From Membranipora membranacea (taxonomy: Eukaryota; Bryozoa; Gymnolaemata; Cheilostomatida; Membraniporidae): DNA of 64,000 nt. Positions 35,604-48,100 of the stretch are shown here, piece after piece (position 1 is the stretch's first letter; each line of letters opens with the position of its first letter). Position numbers and translations under genes: made by a program. The notes under the pieces were generated by a model. The model was given only the letters and a program-made list of their open reading frames with translations. It was not told where the DNA came from and searched no databases. The stretch is from assembly GCA_914767715.1 (NCBI GenBank), contig OU612072.1, positions 11,470,001 to 11,534,000 of the forward strand. The letters run 5' to 3'.

Positions 35604-36307
35604 ATGAAGTTCACTGTCTGTCTTTTGGCTATTCTCGTTCTATTGGCTTCTCTTGCACACTGTGAGTAGTATTTTTCTGTTCTCAGTACTCATTCTTGAC
35701 ATTGTGTTGGCCGTGAATTGTTTCACTTCATCCAAGCAATAAAACATTTACTACAGTCAGTCATAAAAAAGTGCATAACATTCTGCATAAACCCCCTCCC
35801 ACCAATACACTACTTTCTACTAAAAATTACTGTTATCACATACAATAATAATATGTACTCCATTGTCAAAAAAGTTATTCTGGCATAAACATTATTTGTA
35901 TGCTGCAAAGGTCATTTCATTTTTTCAAGTAGTTATGTGATGTCTCTGTCTGAGGTTAAAATGCTCTTGGCTGTCTGATCTGAACAAAATTAAGATAAAG
36001 ATTAACCAACACAGTCCTGGTTATAATCATTGTGCCATATTTATAGGATGTTGTTTAGATTTCTAGTCTGCACATATAATGCTGAATGAAATTTTTTAGC
36101 TATTAAGGTCGCACAGTATCAATCCTACACGCTTTCTTGCTTTTATTAGCAGATGCAGCTGTTGGTGACGTACACGTTGGAATCCAACCAAATGGAATCC
36201 AACTATGCTTCACTTCTTGCATCATAGACAAAGGCTGCTTCAAATACAGCTATGAGAATAAGGGTGAAATATGCAAATGCGACTTCTGTCTCTCATCACC
36301 TGGATAG
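35604..36307 (+). CDS. Class C secreted six-cysteine peptide C2
   Basis: Coding exons are 35604-35661 and 36153-36307, giving 70 residues. The signal peptide starts MKFTVCLLAILVLLASLAH. The mature part keeps C-x3-C-x5-C-x11-C-x-C-x2-C. It has six replacements from C1 in about 50 residues (G to D, K to N, Y to F, W to F, L to F, E to G). The acceptor again reads TTAGCAG. The first UTR exon and promoter have been split from the gene by the retrotransposon, so expression may be altered. It is convergent with B3. Confidence 0.85.
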
Positions 36308-37070
36308 ACACTCTCAGCACTGATGACAAATATACAATTTTATGACCAGACTTTTTGACGGTTGCATAATATCAAAACAAATAATTGAAATTAAACGTCT
36401 AACTTCATTTTCAAATTATAAATCAAAGTTATTCAAGCGCACAGCATATTTGATGAGCTATCAATAAAAAGATATACACATGGAAGATTACATCACAGAT
36501 ATAGCATCTATTCTTTATAAACACTCGGCATGCAAAAATTAGGGTTTTTAATCAATTAGCTAATTGAAATCGAGGACTTTTATCGTCTTATTATTTGAAA
36601 TAATGATGTCAACACCTAACCATTTATTCCTCGTTGATTTTCACAATCGGTTTTTGCAAATATTTTCCCAATTTGTAAATGCACTGCTGAGCTTGAAGCC
36701 TCGTTTTTTTAACATTGAGCAGCAGCAGTGGCAGCAGTAGATTAAGTTGATTGTTTCATATTCCAAATATGGAAAGCTCATCTTGGATAGGGGTTAGTTG
36801 CAAGACATTGTCGACAAAATCATAATGGCAAATGGCAATGGGTGGTTGACAATAGAATGGACAATGTTTGAACACTCATATGTCTTTGGGTCATAACTTT
36901 TTATTACACATTAGCAATCTAGACATTCAGAATTGATATGCGGTTGAATAACATTTTTATTTCCATTGAAGATCTAAAATCAATGTTTGAAAATTAAAAA
37001 AAAGCATAGAGAAATTTTAAGTCAGTTTGTTGAATAATCAATCATCATCATCAATAATCTAGCGAGCAGT

Positions 37071-38043
37071 TTAATGGCAGTTGTTACAGAAGCAATGCTT
37101 GGCGTCTGTGAAATAACTTCCACACTGTCTGTTTACAATACATCTGTATCCGCAGGCAGTGTAAAACCAAGGTTTTGGAGAAGGAGGAAGGGATGTAAGA
37201 GGAAATACATATCTTGCCTCAGTATCTAAAACATAATACAACCATGATATAGACATAAAATATTGTAACAGAATAAACAAATAAGAATTGCAGCGTCCAA
37301 GCTTAGACATGACAAACTGGTCTTTGATTATGTTTTGCTGAGCCAACAACAATTTACACACAAACAAAAATAATGTATAAGGTGATCATGAAGAAAGTGC
37401 AATAAATTCGAAGACAAATTTTGATCAGTGTTTCTGTCCATACTATTCAAATTAGTAATGTCCTTCAACAAAACCATGAATGCCAAGTTACTTTTCTTCA
37501 AAATGATTGGTCCAGTCAAGAAAATAGTTGAAATATACATCGAGCTTTCTTGTTTAGATTAGTTCAGGTTTTTTTTTTTTTAAATTGATTTGAAAATAGC
37601 AGCTTTATTGTTCTTTTTATTCTTCAAACAATCATTAGTTGCCGCCTGTTTTCTAGCCATGACGAATTAAGGATAGTTTCTATTGCAAAACCTTAGATTT
37701 TTATTGTCAGAGCAGACACTGATATCATATATTGTTTTATATGAGTCTTCCTGATACTGTATAGCAACAGTCAATCCAAAGGAATTCATAGATCACATCA
37801 AAGATTAACAAATTAAGGGGACCACAGAAGATGCTTTTCCATGTACATACAGTCGAATTGCCCATGTAATAGCTACAAATGTGCTTGAGAATCTCAAAGT
37901 ATATGACAAATGATTGGGTAGCAGTACCGGAGAATCCACAAGTATTTATTTGTCATTAATGTGAATAACAAGTTGTGCAACTTACTTTGAACCATAACAG
38001 CAACGAGTGCAAATACAGCAAATAGACAGACTGCAAACTTCAT
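37071..38043 (-). CDS. Class B-type peptide B3, six-cysteine variant
   Basis: Coding exons are 37986-38043 and 37071-37225, giving 70 residues. The signal peptide starts MKFAVCLFAVFALVAVMVQ. The mature part starts TEARYVFPLTSLPPS like other B peptides, but the two leading cysteines are replaced (PSC to PPSP region, rich in Pro and aromatics). This leaves C-x3-C-x5-C-x9-C-x-C-x2-C and ends NNCH. The 5'UTR acceptor is at 38069/38070. The UTR exon donor is at 38346/38347, and TATA at 38414-38421. Loss of both leading cysteines together makes it the class B gene closest in cysteine count to classes A and C. Confidence 0.85.
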
Positions 38044-38346
38044 TTTGGGTTTTTAGAATGATCTACAATCTGTAAATATTATGATAGAAATTGAATGAAT
38101 GATGTTGTAAAATCTTGTCAGATAACATCTGTGAATGCACATCGTAACATCACAAATGAAATTACCGAAAACTAAAAAAGAAATTTTGTTTGGATATAAC
38201 TCATTTGTTTTACAGAATATCAAAGCAAATGAGAAGACAAAAGTAAATTCACAAAGATGTTAGTGCATAATTGACAATATAATTTGGAAGATCTCTTGAA
38301 AGATGAAATCGATTAACTTGATCGAATGTTATAACTGGATACTCAC

Positions 38347-38625
38347 TGGTATGAAATTGGTAATCTTGCTAGGATTATCAGAAACTAATGATGTATTTGC
38401 TCAGAGTGCCGGTTTTATATACTATGCTAAGTTGCCAAGGTGATAGATACACAACACTTTCCTCTTAAGTTTTGATTTATTGTTTCCATGTTCTTGTCAG
38501 GTGAGAATATGAATTTGGCAATCAATCATTACATCCTTGAATGTTTGATTAATTGTTTTAATTAAGAGATCATTTTCCCATCTGTATATCATCATGTGAT
38601 TCAAATCTGCATGACTTAGCACTTT
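38347..38625 (-). promoter_or_regulatory. Class B promoter of B3 with conserved distal element
   Basis: TATA at 38421-38414. About 195 bp upstream lies gcatgacttagca (38609-38621 on +), or tgctaagtcatgc in gene direction. This element recurs at nearly the same distance in B4 and B5. Confidence 0.6.
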
Positions 38626-39097
38626 ATCTGATTGCCTAAATGCAACATGTTTTCCTCAAAACTTATGAAAAATATAACCTCAGCTTTATCCATCAGTTAC
38701 CTGTCAAAAGAATAATGATGGCTACTCTGTTCAAATCTATGAACTCAGTATGTAAATGTATGAATTTATTCAATGAGAAATATGCTCAACAAGAACAATA
38801 TATTTGTGTATGCAAATTTGTTTGCACATCTTTCATTTGTTGAGGCATGAAGTAAAAGGAAATATTACGCTGTCTGCGATTGCTGGGCGGAGACTAGTCA
38901 TTAGCTAGCTCAATTTTTATCTCTTGATAAATATATCCTTGGGATTTTCTTCTCAACTCCAGTTAGGCTGCTGTTCCAAAACTTAGGAATATTGTAGAGG
39001 ATTTTGAGGGGGGTTACCCTAAGGCTGCGATACACACCAATGCAACCACTCACCACACCTATTTATACTGAGCACTACGACCCCAGATAAATAGTAG

Positions 39098-39288
39098 CGG
39101 ACTCTATCTTAATGGGAATTTACGCCACTCTATCTTAGTAGAAATAGAACAAGTATGACGAGTATATCTTAGTGGTAATATAAAGAGTACGCCAACTCTA
39201 TCTTAGTGGGGATATAACAATTACGCCGACTTTATCTTAGTGGGAATATAGCAAGCATGCCGACTCTATCTTAGTGGGAATATAATTG
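39098..39288 (+). repeat. Six tandem copies of an approximately 34-bp unit
   Basis: Each copy contains (c/g)actctatcttagtggga or a close variant, followed by atata and an acgcc end. The first copies are more diverged. Confidence 0.9.
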
Positions 39289-39299
39289 ACCTGTCTTTG

Positions 39300-39960
39300 G
39301 GACTTGCTTTGGGAGGGAGGAGATAAGGGTAAGTCTTGTAGCCTTTATCTGGCAAGATGAATTGGAGAGAGGGAAATGGGCAAGTCTAGCGACCTAGTTT
39401 ATCTGGCAATATACAAGGGAGGGAAGAGATATAGATAAAATTAGTAAACTAATTTGCAAAATAATCATAGGGGGATATGGACAGAACATTGAATTCCATA
39501 TCTGGAATAGCATCATTAGCTTTCTTTTGCAAAACAAAGGGCTTGCAAAAATAGCCAGTCCCTAGTATCAATCTAGGAATGCATAATCATCGACACTGTA
39601 GGGGCATAATTACTGTTTGCAATTTTGTGAACAAGACAATTTCTCAGACTAATTATTCATGCTACTAGGGACAGCCAATCGGATAACAGTCAGATGGGTC
39701 TCTGTGTTTAGTGTCCTAACTGTATAACGCTATGTTACTATTTCCATTCTATGAGAAGAATTTAATTCAGTGGGACAGAATATTAACCAAATTTATGTGG
39801 CTAGAAAATTTGGAGGGAGGAGATAGTGACTAGTAACCTAATTTCTCTGGAAAGATGAATGAAGGGATATGGAGAAAATATAACCCTAATTTATCTGGCA
39901 TAATGAATCGGAGGGAATGGCTTTGGGTTATAACTACTTATACAAGATGGCTAGGAGGAT
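39300..39960 (+). repeat. Degenerate ggagggaggagata / tttatctggca repeats
   Basis: Purine-rich segments alternating with taatttatctggcaagatga recur near 39,310, 39,360, 39,410, 39,810 and 39,890, separated by unrelated stretches. No gene seen. Confidence 0.5.
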
Positions 39961-40859
39961 AACTGGACTGGCCTTATATTAACAAGAATACAGGTCAATG
40001 GTTACAGTGGTGCAATGGAGGTTTTGTTAAGCCTCTACCTACTACCCAAAGGAGGCTTCAGCCCATCAACAGAGTACAAGGCAATATTATAACAAGGCAA
40101 GGTGGTCTGGCAACACTCAAGAACACTAACTTTACTGGATTAAATTCACTTTGGCACTTTATTTGTTTTCTCTTGACTGGTTTACATTAAAATACCATAC
40201 TATACCCCTCTTCATAAAAAGAGTGTATTATGTCCATGATAAGGCTGTTGTCCTGGCCAATTCCTTGATTGTGCCGCTATCACAAATAATGCATTGGTCA
40301 AGCTGCTTTTTAAAGAATTGTTTGAGGCTAATATAAATTTTGGTCCAACATTTGACTAGCTGAGACGTCAAAGAATTTGGATGTGCTAACCGGAAGACCA
40401 TCTTTCTTTTACGAATACATACCAGCAGTGAATGAGATCAATAGTGTAATGCCATAGATGTTTCACTCGGGCAACAATTGATGCAGCTCACTTTATTTTT
40501 AGAAACTGTCAGCATCAAGCTATCAATATGTGAATTCCAAGGTCACATTTCATCAAGCCAAACCATCCACCAACCTATTTTCATGTGATGGTGAAATCAT
40601 CCAAGGATAGTTTATATGGAATCACTGCATTTATCGTATCAATAACTTGCAAACCCATTCAAACAGAATACTGTAACTCTGTTCATCCACTTTGCATATT
40701 ATTGTCTACTTATATTTTTTGGCCAATATACTGTTTCTAGATTGTAATCAGTCATATCCAAAAATAAAGCTATGGCAGAGAACTATGGCTGGAAAACTGT
40801 GCCTTCAAAGACTATTTAAAAAAGATATTTTAATTGTAGTGGCTAATCAATGAAAAAAG

Positions 40860-41282
40860 ATGATGATGCACAAACCAGCTTAACTAAGTTCTCAGCACCG
40901 AATGCTCCTGTTTTTGGTGAGAGTTCAGCCTTCGGGGCATAAGATCCTGCTTCTTGGAAAAAGCCTGCCAAGGCGCCAGAAATTAAATCAAATTGAGTCT
41001 GCACGAAAAGGTGGAAAGTCATTGATTCCTCGCCTCAGAAGATGGAGAGCCCAAAGTAGCTGGCAGCTCCAAAACAGACCTTGGATGAACTGATATCAGT
41101 AGTAGGTTGGCCTAACGCTCATACCTTTTCTTATAAATACTTATTTTTAACACAATTTCTAGAAACCATTTTATCATTTTATTTTTTTATTTTCTCCTAA
41201 CTCTTTTTTCTAGTGGAATTCACTCCAGTACATCACACTGCTGATTTTAGGGGGAACAAAATAAATACATACATACAGTAGC
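40860..41282 (+). pseudogene. Decayed coding-like fragment with a retroposon-like tail
   Basis: One frame from about 40,861 reads a plausible protein segment (LTKFSAPNAPVFGESSAFGA, then WKKPAKAPE, then LDELISVVGWPN) interrupted by TAA, TGA and TAG. It is followed by an AT-rich stretch and aaaataaatacatacatacag at about 41,260-41,280. This looks like the worn 3' end of a retroposed element. I do not recognise the protein. Confidence 0.35.
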
Positions 41283-42225
41283 GATAGGATTTGACACATT
41301 ACTGAAATCCATTGACGACATTACATGACATCAAGTATTCGTATTCAATTTTTATGTTCCCACCGTTCACACCATACATTCTTTACCGTGTTTAAAAGTA
41401 GAGATATATTTTTAATTACCAAAAGAGTTTACAGAGACTGTAAGAATGAGAAGATGATAGATTTAACGAAATTGCTATATGAACATCCATATATAACTAT
41501 CTTGTTAAATAATTATTGGCACTGAAAACCACCCTTTTCGGTATACCAGTTACAGGTTTCCTTCACTGAGATTGGTAACTCTAAACTTAGCACAAAGTTT
41601 GAGGATATGGGTCTGATTCATCAGTGTTTAATTAAATGTGAAGTTTTGATGTGTCCTGCTCGTTGCTATCAAGGTACAAAATGGATCCAAGCCCTCAAAT
41701 AAATTCAGAAATTTGTTTTTAAATTTGGCACCAAGCACTGTCATTTCCTTGAAAAACCATTAATAATTATACCATCATACGATCAAGCAATCGCCAAAAA
41801 AAATAAATGACTTTGCACATTCTTCATGATCCTCATTTCCCCAAGTAACATTCCTATAGAAAAACACATAGGCTTGTTAAGTGTTATAGTGGTCCTATCC
41901 AATTATTTCAAAAGAGTCACTAATTTACTGGCATAGTTTCCCTCAGGTTTTCGTTAGTGGGCAGTTGTTTTGGTTGGCATTGCCAAATTCAATGTAGTCA
42001 CAGATTGACTCTATGTAAGGAAGTGATTTCCCTATTCCTCATTGATCACAGCTCCGTACTAGTAACATTGTTGATTGATCACGGTATCCAAACTATCACT
42101 AAAACTTTGTGTGGCGATTAATAAATAAGCTCAGTATCAATTTGATCAAAATTTTAGGCCAAAAGTGGATTATTTATGTGTTTCCCTTTTCGTTGACATG
42201 AAATAAGGTACTGCCGGCTATCAGG

Positions 42226-42301
42226 TATATAAACCTCTGCATTTCAAGTGAGGGACATTCAAGTACTTTGTTAAGAACTGAGAAGATTCTCCACTCTCAA
42301 A
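42226..42301 (+). promoter_or_regulatory. Class A promoter and 5'UTR exon of A3
   Basis: ggtatataaacctctgcatt holds the TATA at 42226-42233. It is followed by tcaagtgagggacattcaag and donor caaa|gtgagt at 42301/42302. Confidence 0.75.
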
Positions 42302-42497
42302 GTGAGTAATACAATTCGTACTCAATGCTAGTTTGTCCTTCTACTCATTTATGAAATAGATATTGCCGTTGTTGTCTTATTTCGTACTTTGCTACGCCGG
42401 TACATTCATGTATTTGATGATTTATCTTTGAATTTCGATGTTTTTCATTAGCCTTAGCCAATTTTATGCCAACAGTATGTTTAGTTTCAGACTCAAG

Positions 42498-43458
42498 ATG
42501 AAGTTCACTGTCTGTCTCCTGGCTGTCTTTGTTCTCCTGGCTTCTCTAGCTAACTGTAAGTACTGCCACCATATTTTATTTTCTCAGCACTAGGTCTTTG
42601 AAAACATAACATAGGAGAAAATTGACCACTTCAATCACCTTATATAACTATATCAAACGTACACCTACCCTGAATTCTCAGATTCATTCTAAAGGCAGCG
42701 CTACGGTTTAGAAAAGCTGTAGGCGATAGAAAAAAATCTTGAGAGTGCCATGTTACACCTGGTGGGGTGCTGGATCTGGAACCTGGCATGTAATGCTTTT
42801 TAATTTCGAATGGAAGTTTATTTAGTATTCTAGGAGGGTGCAGGGCATCCCTGCCTTCCTTAGAACTACAGACCTGAAAGGTCATCATAATCAAATAGAA
42901 TCCTAGACATACAAAATCATTATTTTGGGCTCCATCATTTTTCTGAACTCAAAGGTTGACCTATGTCTTTATCTGTTCCAAGTTCTTTGTGAAACAGAAA
43001 CATGCATTACTCTCCATTTTTTCCTATTCTTCCCTCATTTGTTAAATCAATGACCTCGTCCAAGAAACGAGACGACTTCATTACATGAAGGCACTGTCCC
43101 AGGTTTAGCAATCCTTTTCTAGCAGATCATTTTTATTTTGGTCAACAGTTTGAATAACACGGTTTAGGGGAGAGTCCTGGGAATTAAATTTTTAGGATGT
43201 GATTTAGTTTGCGTAGCCAGCTGTGAGTTCCAAAGTCATAGTTGTTTTATAAAAGGATTGCAAAATTGCAATACACAAACAATTTTTTTTATAGTTGCTT
43301 CTGCTGGTGATGTGCACTATGTCAGGCCATTCAAGAATCCTAATGGAATCAACCAATGCTATGGCTTCTGTATCCTAGAGAAAGGCTGCTGGAAATACAG
43401 ATATGAGAACGCTGTACAAATTTGCAAATGCTACTTATGCCCATCACCACATGAATAG
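42498..43458 (+). CDS. Class A secreted six-cysteine peptide A3
   Basis: Coding exons are 42498-42555 and 43295-43458, giving 73 residues. The UTR acceptor is at 42490/42491, and the polyA signal AATAAA at 43563-43568. The signal peptide starts MKFTVCLLAVFVLLASLAN. The mature peptide is identical to A1, A2, A4 and A5, with C-x3-C-x5-C-x11-C-x-C-x2-C. It is convergent with B4, about 2.2 kb away. A 552-bp transposon-like insertion sits between them. Confidence 0.88.
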
Positions 43459-43678
43459 AACCCATCAGCGGAAACAATTCTATGTCAATGAGTAAAAGAA
43501 TGGATTGTACTAAACGATTTTTCTTTTGATTGAATTAATTTTTTTGCTAAATTCATTTTTCAAATAAATATTCTGAACAACTCATTGGCCTTTGCAGCAT
43601 GTATTATGATCAATTGATGGATAGGGATAGAGACAATTGGGGTTGGGCATATTAGTTTATTGGACTAAAGGACAGGCC

Positions 43679-44230
43679 ACACAGGGTTGTTTTCTCACGA
43701 TCCGTATACATTTTCACCAAAACTTTCGTACAAATAAGGATTCCCCCTGTTTATGACAAAACAGAGGGTGGGCTGCCCCTAAAGAGGGACACAATAGGCT
43801 GAGAAGCGAATAGGGATTCCCACGATTTAGCGAAACGTTGCATGTTCACGTTGCACGAATCCGAATCGTATAATTTTTCACGAAATGTTATCTGACTGGC
43901 TGTCTGATTTGATTGATTGGCTGTCTGTTTTCATTGATAAGTCAAGGCCAGATCTATGTAAACAACTAGTAGAGCCTAAGCATATCCAGAAGCCGAATCA
44001 CTTGACTGGTTGGTATAAACAAGAAGAAACAGCTTCTCCTTGTCAATTTTTTTTATTTACCACTGTTGGGCCTATGGTTTAGATTGGCTGAGGAGGATTA
44101 CAGGGGGATAACACCCATAAATCATTAGAACGAATTTGGGAGATGACTATCATGTGTGGCAGGGTGATATTCGTACGAAATTTAATTTGCAAGAATTAGT
44201 GGAAATTTGCACGAGCGTGTGGCCTTAGCT
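43679..44230. mobile_element. Harbinger-like non-autonomous element
   Basis: The element is 552 bp with 14-bp imperfect terminal inverted repeats (aggacaggccacac and agctaaggccacac, sharing ggccacac). It is flanked by TAA on both sides. Unit 2 has the uninterrupted site (ttggactaagagttgttg near 50,216). A 3-bp TAA duplication fits PIF/Harbinger. Confidence 0.75.
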
Positions 44231-45622
44231 TAAGAGTTGTTGAGACTTATCTGTGAGATCACTATTTATATGTGTATATACAGATATATATGCATACACA
44301 GAACATGAAACACAAGATTCACAATCGGATATAACTTTAATCTTTGTTGAATTATGATAAATTACAATAAAACATAAACCCTTTTCCCATGTCTGATTGC
44401 TTTACAGGATGATAACTCCGAATAATTTTATCCTTATATCTCGTAATTCTTTGTTATTATCAAATATCATGTGTCTCAATTGAGGCACCAATTTGCTCTA
44501 ACTACAAATAGATGACCTACTGAGTCATGAAATTTGTCTCCATAAAGGAGCTTACATTTTATGGTGAACAACGCATTGCATCATAGTAAGGCACAGCGAA
44601 TTCAGATTAGATTCCCTATTGTTGATTATTTAAAAAAAAAGATTGAGTAACGATAATGACATATGACAAAGGAAGGTGGAACATGATAACAAATAGATGA
44701 ATATTAATACGAAACAATGCAAGCCAATTGAAGGAGAGACAAGGGATGACGGATCCAAAGCATGGAAGGACTAAAAGTTCCTAATGTTACCTTATCATTA
44801 AGAAGGACAGGATTTGATGGAGAAGAATAATTGCGCAGGGTTATCCAAAGCATTGGTTGCAAGGACGCAAAAGACTCTATTATTGTTCCCTTAGTGAAGA
44901 AAATGCCCTGTACAGGATTTGATGAAGAAGCTAGTCTATGACATGCATCTATTTACTCTCAGAGAAAGGTAAGCAAAGGTGAGCATGAGACTTAGACTTG
45001 ACCAAAAAATGCCAGGAACAACTGATACTGCAGAGTCTCAATGCAGTTTTAACAATGTTGGAAAACATAAACTCAAAATTTGTCTCCCACCCAACAACAA
45101 AATAAGCATCATGCTTGAAATACAGTGATTTAAACACAACATAGGTTGTACATTGCACCGATTACTAAATTGGCACTGTTTTGAGTCAAAATTAAATTAT
45201 TATGTTGTCATGTTGTGTTATAGTTCAAGCACTCAATTGTGCCTAGGTTGCAGGTAGTTACGTTCCGCTGTCAATGAAAACTTAATTACAACTGGTTTGG
45301 CTGTAGTTGACAGATATTAAGTCACTTATAGACACCAGGACAATGTTTGAGCACTTAGTTATGGTTGTGTCAATATTTGTCTTTACATTCGCCAGACTGT
45401 TTTGCTAAAACATTTGAAATCGCTTTGCAGTTGAATATTAATTTATTGCTATCATTTATAAAAACAAACACACAGAAGTAGGAAAGCAGATATGTAGTTC
45501 ATAGTTCATAAGTCTGTAGAATATTCCATCATCAGTATCAAAACATATAAAGGCAAACAGGAATTTTAAAGGAGGTCAAAGTAAAATCAATCATCGGTAA
45601 TCAGTTTCACAGTTAGAAGCTG

Positions 45623-46686
45623 TTAATGACATCCATTACAGAAGCAATGTTTGGCGTCTTGGTTCCATTGGGTACACTGTCTGTTTACAATACATCTGTA
45701 TGCGCAGGGATTGCAGTGGGGATTATAGGGAGGACAAGAAGGGAGCGATGTGTTTGGAAATACATATCTTGCCTCAGTATCTGGAAAAAATATAATCATC
45801 ATAAAAGGAAAGTAGAATATTCATTTATGGATTCATTTGATTGAGTTGAAGCCTAACTAAGAGCTGAGCAAACAAATCCACCTACACACAAAAAAAATGG
45901 TGAATGGTGGAAAATATATAAAATCACCAGAATTTCATATTAATTTTTCTATAGGAATTCCTGACAGTACAGGGATATCTCTAGAAACGTATGTAAATTT
46001 TTGAAGAGTAATTATTCTATCTACAGAAGATTGTGAGCTACAGTTCTACCTAAGAGTTGTCCCCATTTGCGTTGCACACCTTTAGCTGTAAGATCAAGTT
46101 GATTGTTGGAAGTCAGCAGATGAGAGTAATACTAACTGTGTTATGCTAGCAATTAAACTGATCATACCATTCACCAAGGCTGTGAATGCCATGCTTTTAT
46201 TTTCAATCAAATGGCTTAACCAAGAAAACAGTTGAAGAACTATGTTGGGTTGCTTTAAGATTGAATTTATACAAGTAGCTATACTTTTCTGTACTTTTCC
46301 AAACAAGTAGCCTTTTTGTTGCCTCCTGCTTTCAGGTCATGATGAACTAAAGATATTCATGATCTGAAAACTTTTTTTTTGTGGAGGTACTAGTATCTTT
46401 TTTTGTTTTAGATGAGTCTCTCTGATTATGGATGGCAGCAGTCAATCAAATGATTTTATAAATCACGTCGAAGCCCACAGTAGATGTCTGTTTATGTAAA
46501 TACAATCAACAGGCTAATAGATATACATGTGTTTGAGAATTTCAATGAATGTGACAGATGATTGGATTATCTTACCTAAGCAACTATAAACCACATATTT
46601 CATTTGAATATTAAAATGTGAAACTTACGTTGTGCCATAGCAGCTAGGAGTGCGAATACAGCAAATAGACAAGCTGCGAACTTCAT
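45623..46686 (-). CDS. Class B secreted eight-cysteine peptide B4
   Basis: Coding exons are 46629-46686 and 45623-45780, giving 71 residues. The UTR acceptor is at 46711/46712. The UTR donor is at 46851/46852, and TATA at 46919-46926. The signal peptide starts MKFAACLFAVFALLAAMAQ. The mature part has C-x6-C-x2-C-x3-C-x5-C-x9-C-x-C-x2-C. It differs from B1 by Glu to Ala before YRC and Asp to Asn in the final CxxC. It is convergent with A3. Confidence 0.87.
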
Positions 46687-46851
46687 TTTCACTTTTGAGA
46701 TTTCTTACAACCTGTAAAGACAAGGTCAAAGTTGAATATGTGCTTGATGTTGTTAAATCCAATCACTAAATGTCTGTGAATGCTCAGCGTAAGAACACAA
46801 ATTGTAAATCTGATAATTAGACAAGCTTCAAGACGGTTACTGGATACTCAC

Positions 46852-47123
46852 TGGACTAGAATCAGTAATATTGCCGAGATGATAACAATGAAATGATGTT
46901 TATGTTCAGAATGCCGTTTTTATATACTATGCAAAGTTGGCAATGTATAGTTACACAAGATTTTCCCCTTGACTTTCGATTTGTTGTTTCCAGGATCTCA
47001 CAAGTGAGAAATGAATTTGGCAATTGACCACGATTTCCCTAAATATTTGATTAATTGCTTTAATTGAGAGACTATTTCAACATTCACATATCCTCATGTG
47101 ATTAAAATCTGCATGACTTAGCA
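46852..47123 (-). promoter_or_regulatory. Class B promoter of B4 with conserved distal element
   Basis: TATA at 46926-46919. gcatgacttagca lies at 47111-47123, about 195 bp upstream. tttgattaattgctttaatt lies between them, as in B3 (nearly the same in B5). Confidence 0.6.
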
Positions 47124-48040
47124 CTCTATATCTATGACTACCTTGTCGTAATGAGTAAACTTAATTTATGAAATGATATTTTTAGACAGAGATTAATATC
47201 TTTCTTCTCTTTTAAGCTTAAAGAAGCTTATGGCCAATTACTATTCCTAAACTAAAGAATCATCTAGCTTTAAGAAAGAAAGATTAGACTGTTTTCTGGT
47301 CCGAGCTTAGTCCTGAGCTAATTTTATCGCATCACTTGATGATCAAATATTTTACATAGCACATAGTGCAGGTGTGATTATGAGAAAGTTACACAGCTAA
47401 TTATTTTTGCTGTATCTCATCAATTCACACACATTGTAGTCACCCTTATACAATCCCAAAATTTCCCAAACATAATTATGTTAGGTCATCTATGATTCAC
47501 CATAAACCACCCACCTTTACATAAAACAAAATCTTTGTGTCTTCATTGACCTCCAAATTACCCTGATATGCCACTTTAAGACACTTAAAGACACTTAAAT
47601 GAAGTTTTCACATGATCTCTCAGATCAACAGTTAACCAGAATGAACTTATGGCTCTTGGTCTAAAACAATACAATAGGTCCCAGCAATGTGCCATGTAAG
47701 TCCAATAACCTTGAAATAAATATGCTGTGTTGCATAGGGTGGCAATAGCGAAATAGGCTGAGCTGTGAGATGCAGGTCTATGGCTTTGAATAGTAAGTAG
47801 CGGGCTTACTGATGTGTCTATCAACCCATAATTTATTTGAGATGGTGAGATGGCCCGATCAAATAACATGCTTCCTTTCTACTGCCAAGTTTGGTTTCTA
47901 CTTGACTTTCGATACCAATTCACAATGAAAATATCGAAAATTGCAATTGCCTCTTTTTGCTTAGGAAAGTATTTTTGATAGATATTCAGCTGACCATGAC
48001 TCAGCTACGCAAGAACATAGTAGTAAGGCATAATGGACCT

Positions 48041-48100
48041 TACTGTAATCTCTGTATACTATTATTGAGCTCTCAAGAATCGCACACAGAGATTACAGTA
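48041..48100. repeat. 15-bp inverted repeat
   Basis: tactgtaatctctgt (48041-48055) is exactly complementary to acagagattacagta (48086-48100), with a 30-nt loop. The right arm corresponds to a motif also present near 41,430 and 56,222 (agtttacagaga). Confidence 0.8.

Larger units (their letters stand above)
26110..37080 (+). repeat. Segmental duplication, copy 2
   Basis: This is the second copy of the block at 15,680-25,625, with A2, B2, the relic, the orphan promoter, C2 and then a complete B3. Differences are local. Block 2 lacks the hAT-like element in the A intron and an approximately 300-bp segment corresponding to 18,283-18,590. It gains about 530 bp at 28,076-28,610 and the retrotransposon at 34,079-35,370. 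Confidence 0.9.

Noticed and set aside
45626-45844. Plus-strand ORF over the B4 mature exon
   Set aside because: It is the antisense shadow of a real exon with the correct splice sites and cysteine core on the minus strand.
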